Below are positions 45,319-56,204 of a DNA stretch of 64,000 nucleotides, piece after piece. The number at the start of each line of letters is the position of its first letter. Within the stretch, counting starts at the first letter, position 1. The stretch lies in assembly GCA_945859605.1 (NCBI GenBank), contig OX243827.1:5641345-5705344 (forward strand). Reading direction: 5' to 3'. Both the position numbers and the translations under genes were made by a program. The DNA is from Lumbricus rubellus (lineage: Eukaryota; Annelida; Clitellata; Crassiclitellata; Lumbricidae). The notes under the pieces were generated by a model that did not search any database, was not told the origin of the DNA, and was given only the letters and a program-made list of their open reading frames with translations.

Positions 45319-46731
45319 CAGTGGCGGCGCCAGACACTTTTTGTAGGCAGGGCATAGCCAGGGCAGTCACACAAGTAACCAGGGCAGAGGTCGAGTCGCG
45401 TACTCGGTAGTACGCGCTTACATAAGCTTATAATTTGGCGCTACCGTCAGGTAAGGCATGTTCAGCATGTTCGGCTGAACAGGGCCCCACACTTTAGGGT
45501 CCCCACACTTTAAGGGCCCCACACTGAGAATTTTTTAAAGGAAACAATTGGCATATTCTACAGAAATTTCGACTAAACGGCTAAAACACTGTCATAAAAT
45601 ATTTTAGCCGAAGAGCCCCCAAAAAATTTTCAGAACAGTCCCCACATTTATTAATCCGGACCTGGCTACCGTGCTCGCCATAAAGTGATGCCACAGCTGG
45701 GTTTTCCACTAGATCTGGATTTTTTGGCCTTCGTCTGGGTTTCTGTTTTGGGGGGGGGGGGCAAATTCCGGGCTTATTTTACTTACTTGACCATTGTACA
45801 CTGTGTCCGGATAAAAAGTAGAACACACAAAAAGTGTCATAACTCGGTAAACACTTTCAGGATTGTCTTAAATTTTAAACACATCACCAGTGACCATATA
45901 TACACGAGATTCTAAAACCGATTAGAAATATTCATGAGTTTGTCAAATTTTAAAGCGTTTAAAATGCATCATACTTTTTATCCGGACACAGTGTAGGCTA
46001 TTTACAACGCATGGATATTCTGCGTGTGCACTGAGCATTATAATAGGCTACATTGTATTTATAGTGAAATGCAATGTAAAATGGTTCTGCTACGTAGCCT
46101 ACTTTTTGATCCACTAATTTTAATTTGAAACTTCAGAATCAAGATCTTACGTTGTCAATTCACAAATAATAATTTATAATCTGCATGGTGACGCATAGCT
46201 CTTCGCAGAAATAAGCTGTTTCTACATTTCAATAATATTATAGACAAAGCCCTGCGGCCCCTGCCAGAACATTTTCAATGCTAGAATTATTCCTGCCAGA
46301 ACTTTTGCTAGGCCAGAACTTTTGCCATGCCAGAATTTTGCCCTACCAGATTGCCCTGCCGGATTTTTTGCCTACCAGAACTTTTGTCTGCCAGAATTTT
46401 GCCCTATTAGAATATTTGTGCTGACTGAATTTTCTTTTGCAGTCAGAACTTTTGCCCTGCCAGAACTTTTGCCTTGCCATAATTTTGCTCAGACAGAATT
46501 TTTCTCTGCTAGAACTATAATTGCCCTGCCAGAATTTTTCTATCCCAGAACTATTGCCTTCATGAGTGAATTTTTTCATTCCAGAGAGCAGTAAGAAGCA
46601 ATAGGCCTATGCCTGAACAAATTCTGGCAGGGCAAAATTTCTGGCAGGGCAACGACCAGGGCAACAGGCAGGGCAAAGGCTTTTTTGGTAGGGCATTTGC
46701 CCTGCCATGCCCTGGCGTAGCGCCGCCACTG
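45319..46731. mobile_element. Non-autonomous hAT element, 1.41 kb
   Basis: Ends CAGTGGCGGCGCCAG and its partner CAGTGGCGGCGCTACGCCAG, with 8-bp duplication TTACTACT (45311-45318, 46732-46739). Internal 'tttgccctgccagaa' repeats (46250-46560) as in 23399-24038. The ORFs are shadows. Confidence 0.88.
45799..45993. mobile_element. 195-bp deleted foldback of the CACTGTGTCCGG family
   Basis: TIR CACTGTGTCCGGATAAAAAG and its complement, TA flanks. The left part matches the arm of the 798-bp copy (cataactcggtaaacac; cacgagattctaaaaccgat); the right arm is almost gone. Confidence 0.82.
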
Positions 46732-47514
46732 TTACTACTCAGGAGCGCTCCCAGTCCAACCCCGGTCGAATAAGACAGTTTTGAGAAGAGAAAGAAATGA
46801 AGTAGAAATAGAAAGGCTAATAGGTATTTGACGAAGAATAACAGGCAGCTGTTGGAGAACATTGGCTAACTGAAGGAAGTCTTTCTGCTAATGTGGGATC
46901 AGTTGCCGTAGGACTCGATCAACGAGGCCATACTGAGCTTCACAAAAATAATTTGACCTCGAGTTAAAGCAGGGAATGGACACTCCCATCATACTTTACG
47001 ATAAGCTGCACAACGGATTTCTGCGGTCGTGGTGAAAGTGATATCATTTGACATGGAAATCTACAAGTGACGCTAACTTTTCCGCGGAAATTCGAAAAAA
47101 CTAAATTGAAAGTTTAAACAGCTGTAACTTTTGCAAACATGTAAATTTTAAAGTGAAACTTTCAGGGATTGTTGGAAATTCATTCCCCTACAAATTGGGA
47201 AATTTTCGAAGAAAAATGTCTATGGGTTGCGAAGATATTGCATTTTATCCGGTGGGGTATTTTTTTTGAGCCACCCTGTATATCATGGAATTATCGGAGG
47301 AACCAGACATCAATCGATCTCTTCTTCTTTAGCAATTAACAAGACTCGTTCTGAATACTTTTGAAACATGACTCGCAAATTTTATTATCGTCTTTAGATA
47401 GGCATTTAATTTATATGAATTTTCTTTCTAATAGATTCGACGACTACAGTGATCAATGCAACGTTCTGACCTTGAATGAAAGAAGAAATCTTTCATAAAA
47501 CACAGAGAAACACA

Positions 47515-47765
47515 AAGATAGAGATAGAGACAGAGATACAGATACAGACACAGAAAGATAGAGATACAGAGACAGAGATACAGAGACAGAGACAGAAAGA
47601 TAGATACAAAGACAGAAAGGGAGAGAGAGAGAGACTCTGCTAACAGGTTGCGTCAACTCAAGAACTAGAATCAGCTTTATTCGAGAAACTTCAAGAGAAT
47701 GAAAAGCAAGTTTACGACCAACACCAACACCAACACCAACACCAACACCAACACCAACACCGTCA
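47515..47765. repeat. (GATACA/GACAGA)n and (CAACAC)n tracts
   Basis: 47515-47635 purine-rich hexamers and 47717-47762 CAACAC hexamers. No gene. Confidence 0.9.
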
Positions 47766-47779
47766 ACATCGCCATCGTC

Positions 47780-49070
47780 AGTTACCACCAAGATCTATGC
47801 CATTACCAACGCTGCAACCATCGCTTCTAACTCTTCAATCACCTCAGTGATCATCACATTTTCTGGTTCTACTGTCTTGATTCCTGAGCTTGGTAAGATC
47901 ATGATCAATGAATCCACAGAAACCAGGATTCAACAGCAGATTGACTTACAAAATAACTTAAGTAATTGAAATGAGTTAAAGTTAACAGAGTGAATCTGCA
48001 TTTCAATGCTCTATGAGTTCAATGCTCTATCAAACTATCTATATGAAGTCATTTGCATAAGTAGGTGACATATAATATGAAGACCTAGGAATAGCAGTAG
48101 GCTACATTCTATAATATATAGAGATAAATTAAATTCATCTAAGAACAATGGCTGGCCTTGTCGATCGCTAGAGTTCAACGAACTGACAGCACAAAGTGAC
48201 AAGGTGAAGAACAATGGTGCATAAATTTCACTTAGATATAATTAAGCCGTCGCGTAGGCTACAGCCTTTTTCACGCAAATATTAATAATCAATGGCCATC
48301 CTAATTTTCAGACAGTGTAATTTTGCATATCTTTCAACAATGATATTATTCTAAGAATTGAACAAATAAATTCACGTTGGATGATTCTGAGAAGAGAATC
48401 TGGGTGAAAGTCTTGTTTGCCTTCATTCGAAATTAATTTCCGCTCTTGAGATTCTTCATTAATTTTAGCAAATCAAACATACGCGCCTTCCAACCAATCT
48501 GATTAGTTTTATGAACATTCAGGATTCTCTCTCTCTACTCTCCTATAATGAGGCACCAATCGATGACGTCAACCAATTTTGAGCAAGGAACAAGAGGCAC
48601 TCAAGGTCATCAATACTCAGTTGTCATCTCTGGCCCGTACTCTACAAGTTATATTATGATAATTAATCAGCTACCATGTCCTCCCAGGTTCATTGCTCCT
48701 AAAGTCCTCAGACGCGATACCCTTTAGTGATGTGAAAACAGACGATACAGTCTCAATGCATGATGAAGGGTTCTGTCTTTAAACAAATACATATAATTGT
48801 TGAAGAAAGATTCAAAGAACACCAAGAACAAACATAGGCTATTCGTTATTTTCTTCCATTTCCTTGCAAGTTCACCTAACGTCGCTATGCACTTCAGAGC
48901 CCCTATGTTCAATGTTCAGATTAGGATCTCCTCTTAGATACCGTTACAGAAGATGGAAATGTTCGTGAACTACCATCGCTATTGACCGATCGCTCTTGTC
49001 GGATAATATAACCGCTGAATTGGTCTTTCGTGAATTTCTATGTAGAAGTGAAAGCGAATAAAACGTCATT
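47780..49070. other. No gene recognised; short repeat fragments
   Basis: 48050-48130 is duplicated at 49610-49690 (gcataagtaggtgacatata, then atgaagacct). 48148-48215 is an 80-bp piece of a LINE tail also at 63327-63390 (ctggccttgtcgatcgctag). Otherwise AT-rich with nothing seen. Confidence 0.45.
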
Positions 49071-49077
49071 CGCTAGA

Positions 49078-49560
49078 CCAGAGGTTCTCAAACTCACAAA
49101 ATATTTGGCGACATCATTATTATGTCAATATCTTTTAAATTAAAATAAGTAGGGCCTATAGGCTATGTTAAAGTTGAAATAGCCCATATATTTTAACTTG
49201 TACTTAAAATTTCTAATGAATGAAAATGTTGACACAGTATGCTGTTTTAATTTCTAATGATTCCAAAATTTTAAATTCCACCGATCTCACAATCTACGAT
49301 TCAACGTCGTTTTATGACTACACGATTATTGCTTGACCTATTATATCTGTGGATTTTCATTGGATTGGAAGACGCCCGATGTTCGACAGGTTTTGTGAGT
49401 GCAATACCAGTGCATACTGCCAATGCATAGTCTACAGCTGCTGCGTAGTAACTTAGCCAGAGGTCTCTGGTTGACACTTTAAGCTTGTGGCATTACCCAT
49501 TAACCAGACTAACGAATGACTGAATGAACATGATAGGATATCTACATGTTACATGTACCG
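49078..49560. mobile_element. One-ended hAT fragment (CAGAGGTTCTCAAAC)
   Basis: Same internal sequence as 39508-39960 with one terminal repeat at 49079. Truncated. Confidence 0.65.
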
Positions 49561-49728
49561 GTATACAAAACTATTTAGGTAAAAAAGCATGAAAGTTATC
49601 ATTAAATATCCACATTTGCATAAGTATGTGACATATAATATGAAGACCTTGCAATAGCAGTACATTCTATAATATATAGCCTATAGCCTACTGCCCTATA
49701 GCGATAAATTATTACGGACATCCTAATA

Positions 49729-50521
49729 CAGAGGTTCTCAACACTAGTGTGTCGCGAATAGACCGGCGGTGTGTCGCGTAAAAATGGTGTGTCGCTGCAG
49801 TGTGTCGCGAAGAATTGATGTGTCCCGAATTCTCGCAGTGTGCTTTTCAAGTTATCCGTGACAATTATTGGACTATTATTGAGGGCAGCGTTTAGTTCGG
49901 CAGTGGTTAGCTGTCTTCATCCCGTTTTCATACTTTGCATTGAACTATTAGGGTGACATGGACTACGTAGATAATCAACGATAACTTTCATGCTATTTTC
50001 TACTTAAAATATGTTTTATACGGATACCCCATCATGTTCATTTGTCAGTCTCTTTATATGGTAAGGTCCCAAGCTTAAAGTGTCCAGGGTCCTCTGGCTA
50101 AGTTGCTACACAACTGTATGCACCGTTATAGCACTCACCAAATCTAAGCTTATTGAATTGTTGATGATGATGATGATGATGATGAAATCTATTGAACCTC
50201 GGACGTCTTAATATCCAACGAAAATCAAGGAGCAAAAATTCCAAACAAGAAACGTATAGTCATAAAGCGATGTTGAATCGTAGATCTAGATCGGCGGAAT
50301 TTAGAATTTTACATTTATTAACAACTAAGAAAGCATTTGGTGTCAAAATATTTTGTTCGTAGAAATTTTAACAAGTTAAATGGATATTTATTTTAACTTT
50401 AACATAGGCCTATTTTAATTTTAAATTAAAGACATTGACATAATGACGATTGTATGGTGTGTCGCATAATTTATTTGTGAGTTTAGGTTTGTCGCGCGCG
50501 GAAAAAGGTTGAGAACCTCTG
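49729..50521. mobile_element. hAT element with CAGAGGTTCTCAAC ends
   Basis: 793 bp with TIRs CAGAGGTTCTCAAC and GGTTGAGAACCTCTG and exact 8-bp duplication TCCTAATA (49721-49728, 50522-50529). 'gtgtgtcgcg' subterminal repeats, no transposase. Confidence 0.88.
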
Positions 50522-50881
50522 TCCTAATAAACCATATTCACGGAAGACCCTTTTGACTCGACGCAGCGCTCATGAATAAGCTGGTGCCCCGCGCTTGGCT
50601 TTCGAGTAGCGCTCTAGAAGTTTTGAGATTACGATTACGACTACGATTAATAGTTCAAACCAAAGTATGAAAACATGGCATATCTAATCACTGCCGAAAC
50701 TAAACGCTGCCTCACAAACCGTTCAATCATTGTCACTGAAACTGGAAAGTAGGCTACCAGTACAGGAAATGTTTTAGTTAAAGCGTTCAAGACCATTGTT
50801 ACCTCGATCGGGCCCCTGGACTTTGTCCACCTACTTTTATTATGGCTATTTGGCTCTGAATACGTAAACAGGCTGATAGCA

Positions 50882-51110
50882 GTGGCGGCGCCAGGATTTC
50901 AGGTTTGGGGGGGGGGGCTGAAGCCCTAAGCCCAACTAGAAATTTTTTCTGAAGCGCCGATGGCGCGAAGCTGTGAGTGCCGAAAGCACAAAGCCCATAC
51001 CGACTAGGGGGTCTGGGGGAGCGTCGTAAGCTCCCCCAGTGGGGTCTGGGGCGGAACCCCAGCCGCCAGCGCATTTTTAGCTCTGTTGACCTCAACTTGA
51101 GCCATTTTAA
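50882..51110. mobile_element. One-ended hAT-like fragment
   Basis: Begins CAGTGGCGGCGCCAGGATTTCA after a normal-looking flank and includes a stem ggggtctggggg/ccccc. The other end is not seen. Confidence 0.45.
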
Positions 51111-51370
51111 CTTTTTAAGGCTCTTTTTTGCCAGCTATTTTTGCCCCTGTTACTTTTAGCCCCGGTCTCCCCTACGATAAAATCATGAAAACTTAATTAA
51201 GAAGTCGTTTTGCAGAGTCGCAGACTAAAGCTACCAGTATAAGAATGTCAAAATTTTATTGTAAAAGAAATGGGCTTAGTCTTTAATATGATCACAAAAG
51301 TTAAAAGTTTAGGCCTATAGCCTAACAAGTTTGTAAGTATAGCTCTCTTCAAAAGAAAGGAAGGAGGTAA

Positions 51371-51880
51371 TGTAAGCTAATTTAATCAGTGCACGACGAT
51401 TGTCGTACAGCGACGCAAGTAGGCCAACTGCAAATTGGCGCGCGGCGTCTGGACAGGTGATTGTCTGGACAGCGCGTGATGTCTAGACGAGCGTACGTTG
51501 AGTGTACAAGGAGGGAGTGGAAGTGAAGAAGGAGTGTTGTGTGTTGAGAGCTGTTGAGATAGGCTGTAATAGTTGTTGTTGAGTTGCGATAGAGTAGACT
51601 GATGAAGGTAGTAGTCGTGTAGTTGTTATGATAACGCAAGTGTAGTCATTGTTGTGTTGTTGCTGATCGTTTTACTTTACATCGGATTTTGGAGTATAAT
51701 AAGAAGACTTAAACACGTCGTCGTTGTTGGTTACAAAACAGTGAAAGTCTGTAGATTCTTTACCTAGCCATTTAGCTAATGAAACAGTTATCTAGGGATA
51801 GGCCTATGCTACCACGAACTTATACGAAGAAGCTTCCGAAGAGACTGATAGGAGGAGGTGATCACAAGGAGGTTATCACA
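51371..51880 (+). repeat. Putative 5' LTR
   Basis: Starts TGTAAGC, ends ATCACA, has a TATA-like gagtataataag near 51690, and is followed at once by tttggtgtcgttgcggtgag, the expected place and look of a primer-binding site. With no 3' LTR in the window the left edge is an estimate. Confidence 0.5.
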
Positions 51881-52159
51881 TTTGGTGTCGTTGCGGTGAG
51901 ATAACGATCCAAGTTGCAGGAGAACGATCCTAGTTGTGGAGGAACGGACGCTGTGAATTTATCGAGGAGCCGAGCACACGGGAGAAGCAACGATACATCG
52001 AGCATCCGTACGACAGTGAGAAACGACAACACAACGACTACAAGGTAGAAAAACTTGCTTGTCTATTGAAGTGTGCATAAAGAATTGAAGTCAGTCAATT
52101 GCAAACATTTGAAGAGTAGCCTACTATTTTATCGAGCATCTGTAAAGTAAAGAAGTAAG

Positions 52160-54639
52160 ATGGAGAAACTTACGGAGCAAAAGCAAGCAGCTATTAAAAA
52201 GATGTCTTCGGAGAGACTAGTAAAATTATTAATTGAAGCAGGCCTTGACGCAGAAGAAGTCGGACAGATGTCGAGGGAACATTTGATGAGATCTTTGGCG
52301 GAGGTTTGGGCGAAAGACGCGGAAGAAGAAGGTGCGGTTGGTGGTGCTGAAGGAAAGCCAATTGAGAAGCCACAGGCACCGATGTCTATGGAGGCGTTGC
52401 TGCAATTCATGATGATGAGGGATGAGCAGCGCAGACAGGAAGAAAAGGAGAAAGAGGAGCAACGAGCAGAGAAAGAAGAACAACGTAGACACGAGGAAAA
52501 GGAGAAAGAAGAGCAGCGCAGACAAGAGGAGAAAGAGCGTAAACAAGAGGAGAAAGAGAAAGAGGAGCAACGAGCGGAAAGAGCAGAAAAATTAGAAAGG
52601 ATAAGACAACAAGAGATAGACATGCAGAAGCAACAGTTCCAGCTTCAGTTAGAACAAATGAAAATAGATCGTGACGAAGCAGAACGACGAAGAATGGAGT
52701 TAATGATAGAGTACGAAAAAGCAAGAAAAAGCGATGAAGAAATACGAAAGCAGCAGATTGAGGACAAAAAGGCTCGCGAGGAAGAAAAAGAAAAGATGCG
52801 TTTACAAGAACTGGAGAGAGCAGAAGAAATTCGTCAGGAAGAATTTCAAGCCGGAAAAGACAATTTGGAAAAAGCAGAAAGAGAAAGAGAAGAGCAGATG
52901 CAGTTAGAACAAAAGAAACTTGCTATCAAGGAGGCTCAACTTAAAGAAATGGCCATTGAAAAAGAAGAACGCAGAAAGCAGTTAGAACTGTTGCAGCAGA
53001 AGATTGAACAAGAAGAACTGCGGAGAATCGAAGATCAAGATCGACTGAAGAAGAGGGACGAAGATGATCGTAAGAGCCGGGAAGTATCAGAACAGATTAG
53101 GCTCAAAGAAAGTGAGACAATGGTGTCCAAGATTAAGAAGATAGGTGACGCAATGAAGCATGTGTTACCGAAGATGCCGTATGATATGATGGAAGTGCCA
53201 TTATATTTTGAGACAGTGGAAAATGCATTCAATAGCTTTGCTGTGGAAAAACAATACTGGGTGAAATTGTTGTTGCCATTGATGACCCCGAGAGCGCGAA
53301 CGGTATTGAATCGATTGTCATTTGAGAATTTAGATAAATACGATGCAGTGAAAGAGCACTTGTTGAAGGAATTCAAGTTAACAGCTCGTGAGTACAGGTC
53401 AAGGTTTGCAGATGCCAAGAAGACAGCCGAAGAAACGTATACGATGTTCACGGCTAGGCTGAAGAACCTGTTGAATTATTATGTCCGAAGTAGACGAGTG
53501 GACAAAGACTACGAGAAGCTGTTTGATTTGTTAGTGGCGGATAAGCTGAAAGAATGTTTACCACCAGGTCCACTGCAGTTCGTCTTAGCAAAAGAGGGCA
53601 CAGAATGCTTGGAAGCTAGTAATGTTGCAGACCTCGCAGACATACATGTAAACAATCGGATTGGTGTGATGTTCCAAGACAAACCGAAATTTGAAGCATG
53701 GGGAAATAGCTCAAAGCCATTCAAGTGGAACAAGGATAGCAAAGACACCGGAAGCCAAGCCAAGAGTAATGATGCAAAGAAAGATAATTATTCTGGAAAG
53801 CAGTATTGGCAAGATAAGAAAGAGTCAACGTGGGACAGACAAGCCTACAATCGAACTCCGCCGCTGGGACGCCCAACAGAAAGTAATGCATCATACACGC
53901 CGTACAACAAGTGGGAGAACAATGAGCAAAGAAGTTTTATAAAGAAACGTTGCCACAACTGTCATTCTGACAAACACCTAATAAAACATTGCCAAGCACC
54001 AGGAGCGGCAAATCTGAGGAAGAACTTTAGCAGAAGTGCAGAAAATCTTCGAGTAAACCAGATACAAGTGATGAATGCACCAGACCAGTTTGAAGAATCG
54101 GACGATCGTGAAACAGAAGTGAAGTCGGTAATGAAGTGTACGCCGCAGTTCACCATACAGAAAGAAGCGATAAAGACTACTTCCATTGCAGAAATTTGTC
54201 GAGAAACAAAAAGTAAAGAGGAGTGTCAACGCATAAAGAAGATATCGTTGCAGCATGTAAATGTGGAGATACGTGGGACTGATGGGCAGCCTGTGCAAGT
54301 CGAGGCGTTGATTGACTCGGGGACCGAGATACCAGTAATCAACGAGGAACTCCTGAAAGGAACGACAGTAGAAGAAATCGGCAGAGTTCATTTGCAATGT
54401 GTAGCTGGAGAGCCGATTCCAGCTAAGTTGGTGAAAATCGAAGTGCGGATGAGCGGTAGTAACGAAGGAGCAGCTACAGAGGACAGGACAATAAATATCG
54501 CGCCATATTTAACTTTAGTGTGTGCCAGCATTCCAGCGGATCTGTGCAAAGAAAACAGAGAAAAGTTCTTGCTACATCCGGAGATAATTGCAGAATTGAA
54601 AGAGATTCCACCAGTGAGTGTATTGAGGAGGAAGAAGAG

Positions 54640-54671
<32 letters not shown>

Positions 54672-54784
54672 AGAAGAGGAGGAGGAGGAGGAGGAGGAGG
54701 AAGAAGAGGAGGAGGAAGAAGAGGAGGAGGAGGAGGAGGAAAAAGAAGAGGAGAGTCCGTTTCCACATTTGGACAATGATATGA
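52160..54784 (+). CDS. Gag-protease ORF of an LTR retrotransposon, 3'-truncated
   Basis: 874 codons without a stop. Residues 1-60 form a small helical N-terminus. About 90-330 is a highly charged Glu/Lys/Arg/Gln coiled coil. About 335-510 is a retrotransposon-Gag/capsid-like region (e.g. PLYFETVENAFNSF). A CCHC zinc knuckle with spacing C-x2-C-x4-H-x4-C sits at 598-611. A retropepsin-like segment has active-site motif DSG at 719-721 (VEALIDSGTEIPVI). The frame then enters a (GGA/GAA)n tract at 54620-54750, read as Arg/Lys, and ends. Reverse transcriptase, RNase H and integrase are missing, so the element cannot move alone. The layout fits Ty3/gypsy-like elements. The open frame suggests a young insertion or selection. 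Confidence 0.85.
54620..54752. repeat. (GGA/GAA)n microsatellite at the retrotransposon break
   Basis: Purine triplets that replace the expected RT-coding sequence. Glu-rich and Ser/Leu-rich ORFs in other frames are shadows. Confidence 0.97.
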
Positions 54785-54824
54785 GGCAGAAAATATTATA
54801 TATTAAGAATGCCATTCTACTATA

Positions 54825-55196
54825 ATTGATATTGTATATTATTGTCCTACGATGTGTGAACTGTGAACACCGATGCGCTGCTACTCTGCAATCAGTTCAA
54901 TAAAGACAATTAAACTTTTGAACAATTATTATACTGCGGTCGAAATGGTCGCACAACGTCAGCATATTTAGATAGAGAGAGACTGCATATATGTTGTATA
55001 CTTATAAATATGCAAACGCTATATATAATAGGCTATATTCATAATATATTTATACAATGCTCAAAACTGCTATCCAAGAGTTAAATCTTATGTTACCTCC
55101 GAACAATAATACTGAATAGAACGTATCTGCTTTCAAACGCTGTGCTGGCCAACACTACTATTTATAAGCAGATAATGGTCCTTCGTCGTTTACGGA
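54825..55196. other. AT-rich, nothing recognised
   Basis: No coding or repeat signature apart from an aataaa near 54898. Confidence 0.4.
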
Positions 55197-55949
55197 GTCA
55201 CAGCTAGAGATGTAAAAAAACATGTTTTTTTGGCGTTGAAATATTTCAATGAAATATTTCAGTTTTTTTTTAATATTTCAGTTTTCTTTGAAACATTTGA
55301 AATTATTTTTTTCTTTACATTTTACAACTAATAACAACCATAATAACAGTTTATTTATTTCTCATATTACATATTATATGCATTATTGTGTTAGTGATGA
55401 GTGACCATCCTCGAGATACTCAATTTATTTCTAATTACCTGTTTTTAAGAATGACTTTTATGAGAGTTACATTATATGTTGAAACTTGAAAAACATATTT
55501 TATTCACCAAATGTCACAAATTACAGTTTGATCTAATAAAGTAGATGTTATTGTTCATTGTTATGCTTAACATTTATTATTAATCACTTGTTTTGTCATA
55601 AATGAAATAAATGTGATTTTAGCTAAATTCTGCTAGCCTAGGACACAGTCAATCGTATAGAATTCGAAACACTTTGGTGACTTTAGAAGACAAATTATAA
55701 ATCACAAATACTATGTCAACTAGACTCAATAATAATCCGGCAAACAAAATTTTACTAAAAGTTCTAAGAATAGAACTTAGAACATAAACATAAATAGTAC
55801 TATCAGTCAGACAGAGTAAACCATCATTAATAGTAACAGGGAAGAATGGAGACGTCAAACATTTGAACCTGCCTAAGGGCAGAGAACAGAAAGAAGAAGA
55901 ATAGTAATTATACTGCTAAAATCTGTCAGTTACAAGATTTCCTCATTGT

Positions 55950-56172
55950 TATTCATCATCGTCCATGTCATCATCTTTGTTGTCATCGTCAACATCATCA
56001 TTGTCGCTATCATCATAACTGTCACTGTCATCATCGTCACTGGCATCGTCACTGTCATCATAGTTTTCATGGCCTTCATCATTGACATTGTCACCGTCTT
56101 TGTCATTATCATTATCATTGTTATCATCTTTGTCAGCATGGCTGCCGCTGTCATCATCATCATCGTCTTACT
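55950..56172. repeat. (ATC/GTC/ATT)n triplet tract
   Basis: Imperfect trinucleotides just left of the foldback element. ORFs are shadows. Confidence 0.9.
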
Positions 56173-56204
56173 GATGCTCTGACTGTGGCAGTGGCGGTGA
56201 TGTA

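Larger units (their letters stand above)
45276..46795 (-). mobile_element. SINE fragment split by a hAT element
   Basis: 45288-45318 (gcgctccttcaaggttactact) plus 46740-46770 (caggagcgctcccagtcc) together match the SINE 3' region at 6413-6450 (gcgccccttcaagatttcta, then ctcagaggcgctccc). Confidence 0.65.
44245..47278. mobile_element. Tc1/mariner-type element with long TIRs, host of nested insertions
   Basis: Ends CAGGGTGGCTCAAAAAAAA and its complement, TA on both sides, with TIRs that remain alignable for about 420 bp. Plus-strand remnants of a DDE transposase occur at about 45080-45260: QQDGAPA, then PSNSPDLNSFVYYDWEPM (compare QQDGAPAH and SPDLNP..Y of mariner) with frameshifts and stops. 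A SINE piece and a hAT element interrupt it. Confidence 0.85.
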
